From positions 620,001 through 684,000 of the forward strand of contig CALSFV010000003.1 in the NCBI GenBank assembly GCA_943737045.1: a stretch of 64,000 bases of DNA. Direction: 5' to 3'. Positions 12,061-24,100 of the stretch are shown one piece after another. Both the position numbers and the translations under genes were made by a program. The DNA comes from Parapristionchus giblindavisi (lineage: Eukaryota; Nematoda; Chromadorea; Rhabditida; Diplogasteridae). Within the stretch, counting starts at the first letter, position 1; each line of letters begins with the position of its first letter. The notes under the pieces are model-generated. The model saw only the letters and a program-made list of their open reading frames with translations. It searched no databases and had not been told where the DNA came from.

Positions 12061-15000
12061 GTGAGAGGACTTGCGACGAAAGTTGCGAGGAAAGTTCGCA
12101 TCTTTCTTCTGAACTCTCGCTAGAAAGATGCGAACTTTCTTCTGAACTTTCGATCGAAAGTGACAGATTGGACGGACCCCAGAGCGAATCAGTGTATCTT
12201 TATTCGTACGTTTACAATTTACTTTGACACCTGATAATTAGCTCAAGACAAGCTGAACTCATATAAACTCACAACCGCTCATCTGTAACGCGAAATCGAC
12301 AGATAACGCGGCAATCGTTACAATTCGCACTTAAATCACCACAATTTGCTTGAAACTTATCCGTTCGAGCTGCGGAAGCGCGTGTTCGACGTCTCGTAAC
12401 GTCCGCTATGCTGTACAGGTAAAAGTGCGAATTTTCAGGAGCTAATTCGAGCGGGAAATGGCCATACATGGGGCCGTTTTGCACTTTTTTGTGTCTATGG
12501 TTCCTGTTGAGACTGGACATGCTCTACTATTTCATATAGCTCAATATTTTCATAAATATTTTTATTGTAAATCCGAGATATGGTTACAGTGAGAGATGGT
12601 TATATATGGAGAGAGAGAGGAGGAGGAGGAGAAGGTGAATCGCTCTTCACTCACATACACAAAAGACACATACACACCTCCCCTACCGCCGCGACGGCGA
12701 CCAACGCCACCTAACCCGTCTAGCCTACGCCGAATACTGAATTTATACTTTAAAATTTCCCTGATCGGATTTTAAATTGATTGTTTTTTTTCTCGTGAAA
12801 ATAGAAAAAATGGGCCAAAATTGCCAGTATGACTGTTTCAGCGTTGCGCGCGCTCTCTAAAAGTGTGTTCACTGAATTCGTCATACCAAATTACATTTTT
12901 TGTGGGAGAAAAAAGTTTGCAATTTGATACAGGCTCAAGCAAGTTACGGTCTAGACTATCTATGCATGGGGAGAGGGAGAGGGAAGGGGGAGCGAGAGGG
13001 ACGCGTACTCTATCCATTGCGTCTCTGTACGACCAGAGCGAATCAGTGTATCTTTATTCGTACGTTTACAATTTACTTTGACACCTGATAATTAGCTCAA
13101 GACAAGCTGAACTCATATAAACTCACAACCGCTCATCTGTAACGCGAAATCGACAGATAACGCGGCAATCGTTACAATTCGCACTTAAATCACCACAATT
13201 TGCTTGAAACTTATCCGTTCGAGCTGCGGAAGCGCGCGTTCGACGTCTCGTAACGTCCGCTATGCTGTACAGGTAAAAGTGCGAATTTTCAGGAGCTAAT
13301 TCGAGCGGAAAATGGCCATACATGGGGCCGTTTTGCACTTTTTCGTGTCTATGGTTCCTGTTGAGACTGGACATGCTCTACTATTTCATATAGCTCAATA
13401 TTTTCATAAATATTTTTATTGTAAATCCGAGATATGGTTACAGTGAGAGATGGTTATATATGGAGAGAAAGAGGAGGAGGAGGAGAAGGTGAATCGCTCT
13501 TCACTCACATACACAAAAGACACATACACACCTCCCCTACCGCCGCGACGGCGACCAACGCCACCTAACCCGTCTAGCCTACGCCGAATACTGAATTTAT
13601 ACTTTAAAATTTCCCTGATCGGATTTTAAATTGATTTTTTTGTCGTGAAAATAGAAAAAATGGGCCAAAATTGCCAGTATGACTGTTTCAGCGTTGCGCG
13701 CGCTCTCTAAAAGTGTGTTCACTGAATTTGTCATACCAAATTACATTTTTGTGGAAGAAAAAAGTTTGCAATTTGATACAGGCTCATGCAAGTTACGGTC
13801 TAGACTATCTATGCATGGGGAGGGGGAGAGGGAAGGGGGAGCGAGAGGGACGCGTACTCTATCCATTGCGTCTCTGTACGACCAGAGCGAATCAGTGTAT
13901 CTTTATTCGTACGTTTACAATTTACTTTGACACCTGATAATTAGCTCAAGACAAGCTGAACTCATATAAACTCACAACCGCTCATCTGTAACGCGAAATC
14001 GACAGATAACGCGGCAATCGTTACAATTCGCACTTAAATCACCACAATTTGCTTGAAACTTATCCGTTCGAGCTGCGGAAGCGCGCGTTCGACGTCTCGT
14101 AACGTCCGCTATGCTGTACAGGTAAAAGTACGAATTTTCAGGAGCTAATTCGAGCGGGAAATGGCCATACATGGGGCCGTTTTGCACTTTTTTGTGTCTA
14201 TGGTTCCTGTTGAGACTGGACATGCTCTACTATTTCATATAGCTCAATATTTTCATAAATATTTTTATTGTAAATCCGAGATATGGTTACAGTGAGAGAT
14301 GAATATATATATAGAGAGAGAAGAGGAGGAGGAGGAGGAGGAGGAGGAGGGGAATCGCTCTTTACTCACATACACAAAAGACACATACACACCTCCCCTA
14401 CCGCCGCAACGGCGACCAACGCCACCTAACCCGTCTAGCCTACGCCGAATACTGAATTTATACTTTAAAATTTCTCTGATCGCATTTTAAATTGATTTTT
14501 TTATCGTGAAAATAGAAAAAAATAGGCCAAAATTGCCAGTGTGACTGCTTCAGCATTGCGTGCGCTCTCTAAAAGTGTGTTCACTGAATTCGTCATACCA
14601 AATTACATTTTTGTGGAAGAAAAATTTTGCAATTTGATACAGGCTCAAGCAAGTTACGGTCTAGACTATCTATGCATGGGGAGAGGGAGAGGGAAGGGGG
14701 AGCGAGAGGGACGCGTACTCTATCCATTGCGTCTCTGTACGACCAGAGCGAATCAGTGTATCTTTATTCGTACGTTTACAATTTACTTTGACACCTGATA
14801 ATTAGCTCAAGACAAGCTGAACTCATATAAACTCACAACCGCTCATCTGTAACGCGAAATCGACAGATAACGCGGCAATCGTTACAATTCGCACTTAAAT
14901 CACCACAATTTGCTTGAAACTTATCCGTTCGAGCTGCGGAAGCGCGCGTTCGACGTCTCGTAACGTCCGCTATGCTGTACAGGTAAAAGTGCGAATTTTC

Positions 15001-18000
15001 AGGAGCTAATTCGAGCGGGAAATGGCCATACATGGGGCCGTTTTGCACTTTTTTGTGTCTATGGTTCCTGTTGAGACTGGACATGCTCTACTATTTCATA
15101 TAGCTCAATATTTTCATAAATATTTTTATTGTAAATCCGAGATATGGTTACAGTGAGAGATGGATATATATGGAGAGAGAGAGGAGGAGGAGGAGAAGGT
15201 GAATCGCTCTTCACTCACTCCATATAAAAAAGACACGCATGGCACATACACACCTCCCCTACGGCAGCGCCGGCGACCAACGCCACCTAACCCCCGTCTA
15301 GCCTACACCGAATACTGAATTTATACTTTAAAATTTCTCTGATCGCATTTTAAATTGATTTTTTGTCGTGAAAATAGAAAAAAAGTAGGCCAAAATTGCC
15401 AGTGTGACTGTTTCAGCATTGCGTGCGCTCTCTAAAAGTGTGTTCACTGAATTCGTCATACCAAATTACATTTTTTGTGGGAGAAAAAAGTTTGCAATTT
15501 GATACAGGCTCAAGCAAGTTACGGTCTAGACTATCTATGCATGGGGAGAGGGAGAGGGAAGGGGGAGCGAGAGGGACGCGTACTCTATCCATTGCGTCTC
15601 TGTACGACCAGAGCGAATCAGTGTATCTTTATTCGTACGTTTACAATTTACTTTGACACCTGATAATTAGCTCAAGACAAGCTGAACTCATATAAACTCA
15701 CAACCGCTCATCTGTAACTCGAAATCGACAGATAACGCGGCAATCGTTACAATTCGCACTTAAATCACCACAATTTGCTTGAAACTTATCCGTTCGAGCT
15801 GCGGAAGCGCGCGTTCGACGTCTCGTAACGTCCGCTATGCTGTACAGGTAAAAGTGCGAATTTTCAGGAGCTAATTCGAGCGGGAAATGGCCATACATGG
15901 GGCCGTTTTGCACTTTTTTGTGTCTATGGTTCCTGTTGAGACTGGACATGCTCTACTATTTCATATAGCTCAATATTTTCATAAATATTTTTATTGTAAA
16001 TCCGAGATATGGTTACAGTGAGAGATGGATATATATGGAGAGAGAGAGGAGGAGGAGGAGAAGGTGAATCGCTCTTCACTCACTCCATACAAAAAAGACA
16101 CGCATGGCACATACACACCTCCCCTACGGCAGCGCCGGCGACCAACGCCACCTAACCCCCGTCTAGCCTACACCGAATACTGAATTTATACTTTAAAATT
16201 TCTCTGATCGCATTTTAAATTGATTTTTTGTCGTGAAAATAGAAAAAAGTAGGCCAAAATTGCCAGTGTGACTGTTTCAGCATTGCGTGCGCTCTCTAAA
16301 AGTGTGTTCACTGAATTCGTCATACCAAATTACATTTTTTGTGGGAGAAAAAAGTTTGCAATTTGATACAGGCTCAAGCAAGTTACGGTCTAGACTATCT
16401 ATGCATGGGGAGAGGGAGAAGGAAGGGGGAGCGAGAGGGACGCGTACTCTATCCATTGCGTCTCTGTACGACCAGAGCGAATCAGTGTATCTTTATTCGT
16501 ACGTTTACAATTTACTTTGACACCTGATAATTAGCTCAAGACAAGCTGAACTCATATAAACTCACAACCGCTCATCTGTAACTCGAAATCGACAGATAAC
16601 GCGGCAATCGTTACAATTCGCACTTAAATCACCACAATTTGCTTGAAACTTATCCGTTCGAGCTGCGGAAGCGCGCGTTCGACGTCTCGTAACGTCCGCT
16701 ATGCTGTACAGGTAAAAGTGCGAATTTTCAGGAGCTAATTCGAGCGGGAAATGGCCATACATGGGGCCGTTTTGCACTTTTTTGTGTCTATGGTTCCTGT
16801 TGAGACTGGACATGCTCTACTATTTCATATAGCTCAATATTTTCATAAATATTTTTATTGTAAATCCGAGATATGGTTACAGTGAGAGATGAATATATAG
16901 AGAGAGAGAGAGAAGAGGAGGAGGAGGAGGAGGAGGAGGGGAATCGCTCTTTACTCACATACACAAAAGACACATACACACCTCCCCTACCGCCGCAACG
17001 GCGACCAACGCCACCTAACCCGTCTAGCCTACGCCGAATACTGAATTTATACTTTAAAATTTCTCTGATCGCATTTTAAATTGATTTTTTTTATCGTGAA
17101 AATAGAAAAAAATAGGCCAAAATTGCCAGTGTGACTGCTTCAGCATTGCGTGCGCTCTCTAAAAGTGTGTTCACTGAATTCGTCATACCAAATTACATTT
17201 TTGTGGAAGAAAACTTTTGCAATTTGATACAGGCTCAAGCAAGTTACGGTCTAGACTATCTATGCATGGGGAGAGGGAGAGGGAAGGGGGAGCGAGAGGG
17301 ACGCGTACTCTATCCATTGCGTCTCTGTACGACCAGAGCGAATCAGTGTATCTTTATTCGTACGTTTACAATTTACTTTGACACCTGATAATTAGCTCAA
17401 GACAAGCTGAACTCATATAAACTCACAACCGCTCATCTGTAACGCGAAATCGACAGATAACGCGGCAATCGTTACAATTCGCACTTAAATCACCACAATT
17501 TGCTTGAAACTTATCCGTTCGAGCTGCGGAAGCGCGCGTTCGACGTCTCGTAACGTCCGCTATGCTGTACAGGTAAAAGTGCGAATTTTCAGGAGCTAAT
17601 TCGAGCGGGAAATGGCCATACATGGGGTCGTTTTGCACTTTTTCGTGTCTATGGTTCCTGTTGAGACTGGACATGCTCTACTATTTCATATAGCTCAATA
17701 TTTTCATAAATATTTTTATTGTAAATCCGAGATATGGTTACAGTGAGAGATGGATATATATGGAGAGAGAGAGGAGGAGGAGGAGAAGGTGAATCGCTCT
17801 TCACTCACTCCATACAAAAAAGACACGCATGGCACATACACACCTCCCCTACGGCAGCGCCGGCGACCAACGCCACCTAACCCCCGTCTAGCCTACACCG
17901 AATACTGAATTTATACTTTAAAATTTCTCTGATCGCATTTTAAATTGATTTTTTTATCGTGAAAATAGAAAAAAATAGGCCAAAATTGCCAGTGTGACTG

Positions 18001-21000
18001 TTTCAGCATTGCGTGCGCTCTCTAAAAGTGTGTTCACTGAATTCGTCATACCAAATTACATTTTTGTGGAAGAAAAATTTTGCAATTTGATACAGGCTCA
18101 AGCAAGTTACGGTCTAGACTATCTATGCATGGGGAGAGGGAGAGGGAAGGGGGAGCGAGAGGGACGCGTACTCTATCCATTGCGTCTCTGTACGACCAGA
18201 GCGAATCAGTGTATCTTTATTCGTACGTTTACAATTTACTTTGACACCTGATAATTAGCTCAAGACAAGCTGAACTCATATAAACTCACAACCGCTCATC
18301 TGTAACGCGAAATCGACAGATAACGCGGCAATCGTTACAATTCGCACTTAAATCACCACAATTTGCTTGAAACTTATCCGTTCGAGCTGCGGAAGCGCGC
18401 GTTCGACGTCTCGTAACGTCCGCTATGCTGTACAGGTAAAAGTGCGAATTTTCAGGAGCTAATTCGAGCGGGAAATGGCCATACATGGGGCCGTTTTGCA
18501 CTTTTTTGTGTCTATGGTTCCTGTTGAGACTGGACATGCTCTACTATTTCATATAGCTCAATATTTTCATAAATATTTTTATTGTAAATCCGAGATATGG
18601 TTACAGTGAGAGATGGATATATATGGAGAGAGAGAGAGGAGGAGGAGAAGGTGAATCGCTCTTCACTCACTCCATACAAAAAAGACACGCATGGCACATA
18701 CACACCTCCCCTACGGCAGCGCCGGCGACCAACGCCACCTAACCCCCGTCTAGCCTACACCGAATACTGAATTTATACTTTAAAATTTCTCTGATCGCAT
18801 TTTAAATTGATTTTTTGTCGTGAAAATAGAAAAAAAGTAGGCCAAAATTGCCAGTGTGACTGTTTCAGCATTGCGTGCGCTCTCTAAAAGTGTGTTCACT
18901 GAATTTGTCATACCAAATTACATTTTTGTGGAAGAAAAAAGTTTGCAATTTGATACAGGCTCAAGCAAGTTACGGTCTAGACTATCTATGCATGGGGAGA
19001 GGGAGAGGGAAGGGGGAGCGAGAGGGACGCGTACTCTATCCATTGCGTCTCTGTACGACCAGAGCGAATCAGTGTATCTTTATTCGTACGTTTACAATTT
19101 ACTTTGACACCTGATAATTAGCTCAAGACAAGCTGAACTCATATAAACTCACAACCGCTCATCTGTAACGCGAAATCGACAGATAACGCGGCAATCGTTA
19201 CAATTCGCACTTAAATCACCACAATTTGCTTGAAACTTATCCGTTCGAGCTGCGGAAGCGCGCGTTCGACGTCTCGTAACGTCCGCTATGCTGTACAGGT
19301 AAAAGTGCGAATTTTCAGGAGCTAATTCGAGCGGGAAATGGCCATACATGGGGCCGTTCTGCACTTTTTCGTGTCTATGGTTCCTGTTGAGACTGGACAT
19401 GCTCTACTATTTCATATAGCTCAATATTTTCATAAATATTTTTATTGTAAATCCGAGATATGGTTACAGTGAGAGATGAATATATATAGAGAGAGAGAGA
19501 AGAGGAGGAGGAGGAGGAGGAGGATGAGGGGAATCGCTCTTTACTCACATACACAAAAGACACATACACACCTCCCCTACCGCCGCAACGGCGACCAACG
19601 CCACCTAACCCGTCTAGCCTACGCCGAATACTGAATTTATACTTTAAAATTTCTCTGATCGCATTTTAAATTGATTTTTTTATCGTGAAAATAGAAAAAA
19701 ATAGGCCAAAATTGCCAGTGTGACTGTTTCAGCATTGCGTGCGCTCTCTAAAAGTGTGTTCACTGAATTCGTCATACCAAATTACATTTTTGTGGAAGAA
19801 AAATTTTGCAATTTGATACAGGCTCAAGCAAGTTACGGTCTAGACTATCTATGCATGGGGAGAGGGAGAGGGAAGGGGGAGCGAGAGGGACGCGTACTCT
19901 ATCCATTGCGTCTCTGTACGACCAGAGCGAATCAGTGTATCTTTATTCGTACGTTTACAATTTACTTTGACACCTGATAATTAGCTCAAGACAAGCTGAA
20001 CTCATATAAACTCACAACCGCTCATCTGTAACGCGAAATCGACAGATAACGCGGCAATCGTTACAATTCGCACTTAAATCACCACAATTTGCTTGAAACT
20101 TATCCGTTCGAGCTGCGGAAGCGCGCGTTCGACGTCTCGTAACGTCCGCTATGCTGTACAGGTAAAAGTGCGAATTTTCAGGAGCTAATTCGAGCGGGAA
20201 ATGGCCATACATGGGGCCGTTCTGCACTTTTTCGTGTCTATGGTTCCTGTTGAGACTGGACATGCTCTACTATTTCATATAGCTCAATATTTTCATAAAT
20301 ATTTTTATTGTAAATCCGAGATATGGTTACAGTGAGAGATGAATATATATAGAGAGAGAGAGAAGAGGAGGAGGAGGAGGAGGAGGAGGAGGGGAATCGC
20401 TCTTTACTCACATACACAAAAGACACATACACACCTCCCCTACCGCCGCAACGGCGACCAACGCCACCTAACCTGTCTAGCCTACGCCGAATACTGAATT
20501 TATACTTTAAAATTTCTCTGATCGCATTTTAAATTGATTTTTTTTATCGTGAAAATAGAAAAAAATAGGCCAAAATTGCCAGTGTGACTGTTTCAGCATT
20601 GCGTGCGCTCTCTAAAAGTGTGTTCACTGAATTCGTCATACCAAATTACATTTTTGTGGAAGAAAAATTTTGCAATTTGATACAGGCTCAAGCAAGTTAC
20701 GGTCTAGACTATCTATGCATGGGGAGAGGGAGAGGGAAGGGGGAGCGAGAGGGACGCGTACTCTATCCATTGCGTCTCTGTACGACCAGAGCGAATCAGT
20801 GTATCTTTATTCGTACGTTTACAATTTACTTTGACACCTGATAATTAGCTCAAGACAAGCTGAACTCATATAAACTCACAACCGCTCATCTGTAACTCGA
20901 AATCGACAGATAACGCGGCAATCGTTACAATTCGCACTTAAATCACCACAATTTGCTTGAAACTTATCCGTTCGAGCTGCGGAAGCGCGCGTTCGACGTC

Positions 21001-21126
21001 TCGTAACGTCCGCTATGCTGTACAGGTAAAAGTGCGAATTTTCAGGAGCTAATTCGAGCGGGAAATGGCCATACATGGGGCCGTTTTGCACTTTTTTGTG
21101 TCTATGGTTCCTGTTGAGACTGGACA

Positions 21127-24100
21127 TGCTCTACTATTTCATATAGCTCAATATTTTCATAAATATTTTTATTGTAAATCCGAGATATGGTTACAGTGAG
21201 AGATGAATATATAGAGAGAGAGAGAGAGAAGAGGAGGAGGAGGAGGAGGAGGAGGGGAATCGCTCTTTACTCACATACACAAAAGACACATACACACCTC
21301 CCCTACCGCCGCAACGGCGACCAACGCCACCTAACCCCCGTCTAGCCTACACCGAATACTGAATTTATACTTTAAAATTTCTCTGATCGCATTTTAAATT
21401 GATTTTTTTGTCGTGAAAATAGAAAAAAATAGGCCAAAATTGCCAGTGTGACTGTTTCAGCATTGCGTGCGCTCTCTAAAAGTGTGTTCACTGAATTCGT
21501 CATACCAAATTACATTTTTTGTGGGAGAAAAAAGTTTGCAATTTGATACAGGCTCAAGCAAGTTACGGTCTGGACTATCTATGCATGGGGAGAGGGAGAG
21601 GGAAGGGGGAGCGAGAGGGACGCGTACTCTATCCATTGCGTCTCTGTACGACCAGAGCGAATCATTGTATCTTTATTCGTACGTTTACAATTTACTTTGA
21701 CACCTGATAATTAGCTCAAGACAAGCTGAACTCATATAAACTCACAACCGCTCATCTGTAACTCGAAATCGACAGATAACGCGGCAATCGTTACAATTCG
21801 CACTTAAATCACCACAATTTGCTTGAAACTTATCCATTCGAGCTGCGGAAGCGCGCGTTCGACGTCTCGTAACGTCCGCTATGCAGTACAGGTAAAAGTG
21901 CGAATTTTCAGGAGCTAATTCGAGCGGGAAATGGCCATACATGGGGCCGTTTTGCACTTTTTTGTGTCTATGGTTCCTGTTGAGACTGGACATGCTCTAC
22001 TATTTCATATAGCTCAATATTTTCATAAATATTTTTATTGTAAATCCGAGATATGGTTATAGTGAGAGATGGATATAGAGAGAGAGAGAAGAGGAGGAGG
22101 AGGGGGGGGGGGGAATCGCTCTTCACTCACATACACAAAAGACACATACACACCTCCCCTACCGCCGCGACGGCGACCAACGCCACCTAACCCGTCTAGC
22201 CTACGCCGTATACTGAATTTATACTTTAAAATTTCCCTGATCGCATTTTAAATTGATTTTTTGTGGTGAAAATAGAAAAAATAGGACAAAATTGCCAGTG
22301 TGACTAGTTCAGCGTTGCGTGCGCTCTGTAAAACTGTGTTCACTAAATTCGTCATACCAAATTACATATTTGTGGCTGAAAAAATATGCGATTTGATCCA
22401 GGCTCAAGCAAGTTACGGTCTAGACTATCTATGCATGGGGATAGGGAAAGGGAGGGGGAGCGAGAGGGAGGCGTACTCTATCCATTGCGTCTCTGTACGA
22501 CCAGAGCGAATCAGTGTATCTTTATTCGTACATTTACAATTTAATTTGACACCTGATAATTAGCTCAAGACAAGCTGAACTCATATAAACTCACAACCGC
22601 TCATCTGTAACTCGAAATCGACAGATAACGCGGCAATCGTTACAATTCGCACTTAATTCACCACAATTTGCTTGAAACTTATCCGTTCGAGCTGCGGAAG
22701 CGCGCGTTCGACGTCTCGTAACGTCCGCTATGCTGTACAGGTAAAAGTGCGAATTTTCAGGAGCTAATTCGAGCGGGAAATGGCCATACATGGGGCCGTT
22801 TTGCACTTTTTTGTGTCTATGGTTCCTGTTGAGACTGGACATGCTCTACTATTTCATATAGCTCAATATTTTCATAAATATTTTTATTGTAAATCCGAGA
22901 TATGGTTACAGTGAGAGATGAATATATATAGAGAGAGAGAGAGAAGAGGAGGAGGAGGAGGAGGAGGAGGGGAATCGCTCTTTACTCACATACACAAAAG
23001 ACACATACACACCTCCCCTACCGCCGCAACGGCGACCAACGCCACCTAACCCCCGTCTAGCCTACACCGAATACTGAATTTATACTTTAAAATTTCTCTG
23101 ATCGCATTTTAAATTGATTTTTTTGTCGTGAAAATAGAAAAAAATAGGCCAAAATTGCCAGTGTGACTGTTTCAGCATTGCGTGCGCTCTCTAAAAGTGT
23201 GTTCACTGAATTCGTCATACCAAATTACATTTTTTGTGGGAGAAAAAAGTTTGCAATTTGATACAGGCTCAAGCAAGTTACGGTCTGGACTATCTATGCA
23301 TGGGGAGAGGGAGAGGGAAGGGGGAGCGAGAGGGACGCGTACTCTATCCATTGCGTCTCTGTACGACCAGAGCGAATCATTGTATCTTTATTCGTACGTT
23401 TACAATTTACTTTGACACCTGATAATTAGCTCAAGACAAGCTGAACTCATATAAACTCACAACCGCTCATCTGTAACTCGAAATCGACAGATAACGCGGC
23501 AATCGTTACAATTCGCACTTAAATCACCACAATTTGCTTGAAACTTATCCATTCGAGCTGCGGAAGCGCGCGTTCGACGTCTCGTAACGTCCGCTATGCA
23601 GTACAGGTAAAAGTGCGAATTTTCAGGAGCTAATTCGAGCGGGAAATGGCCATACATGGGGCCGTTTTGCACTTTTTTGTGTCTATGGTTCCTGTTGAGA
23701 CTGGACATGCTCTACTATTTCATATAGCTCAATATTTTCATAAATATTTTTATTGTAAATCCGAGATATGGTTATAGTGAGAGATGGATATAGAGAGAGA
23801 GAGAGAAGAGGAGGAGGAGGGGGGGGGGAATCGCTCTTCACTCACATACACAAAAGACACATACACACCTCCCCTACCGCCGCGACGGCGACCAACGCCA
23901 CCTAACCCGTCTAGCCTACGCCGTATACTGAATTTATACTTTAAAATTTCCCTGATCGCATTTTAAATTGATTTTTTGTGGTGAAAATAGAAAAAATAGG
24001 ACAAAATTGCCAGTGTGACTAGTTCAGCGTTGCGTGCGCTCTGTAAAACTGTGTTCACTAAATTCGTCATACCAAATTACATATTTGTGGCTGAAAAAAT

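Larger units (their letters stand above)
6860..12179. mobile_element. 5.3-kb TIR DNA element carrying an rpt-2 gene fragment
   Basis: The segment begins with GGGTCCGTCCAATCTGTCA (6860-6878) and ends with its exact reverse complement (12161-12179). It is flanked by CAG at 6857-6859 and 12180-12182; removing the segment and one CAG restores the satellite sequence ...GACCAGAGCGAATC. This is direct evidence of a cut-and-paste style insertion with a 3-bp target duplication. Inside each end are clusters of short inverted motifs (AAAGTTGCGA and its complement). No transposase was recognised, so it is probably non-autonomous. A GGG-starting TIR with a 3-bp duplication is not the usual PIF/Harbinger TWA target; a Zator-like relation is possible but unproven. 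It contains a pseudogene of proteasome subunit Rpt2, a 141-bp MITE and a 74-bp tandem repeat. Confidence 0.9.
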
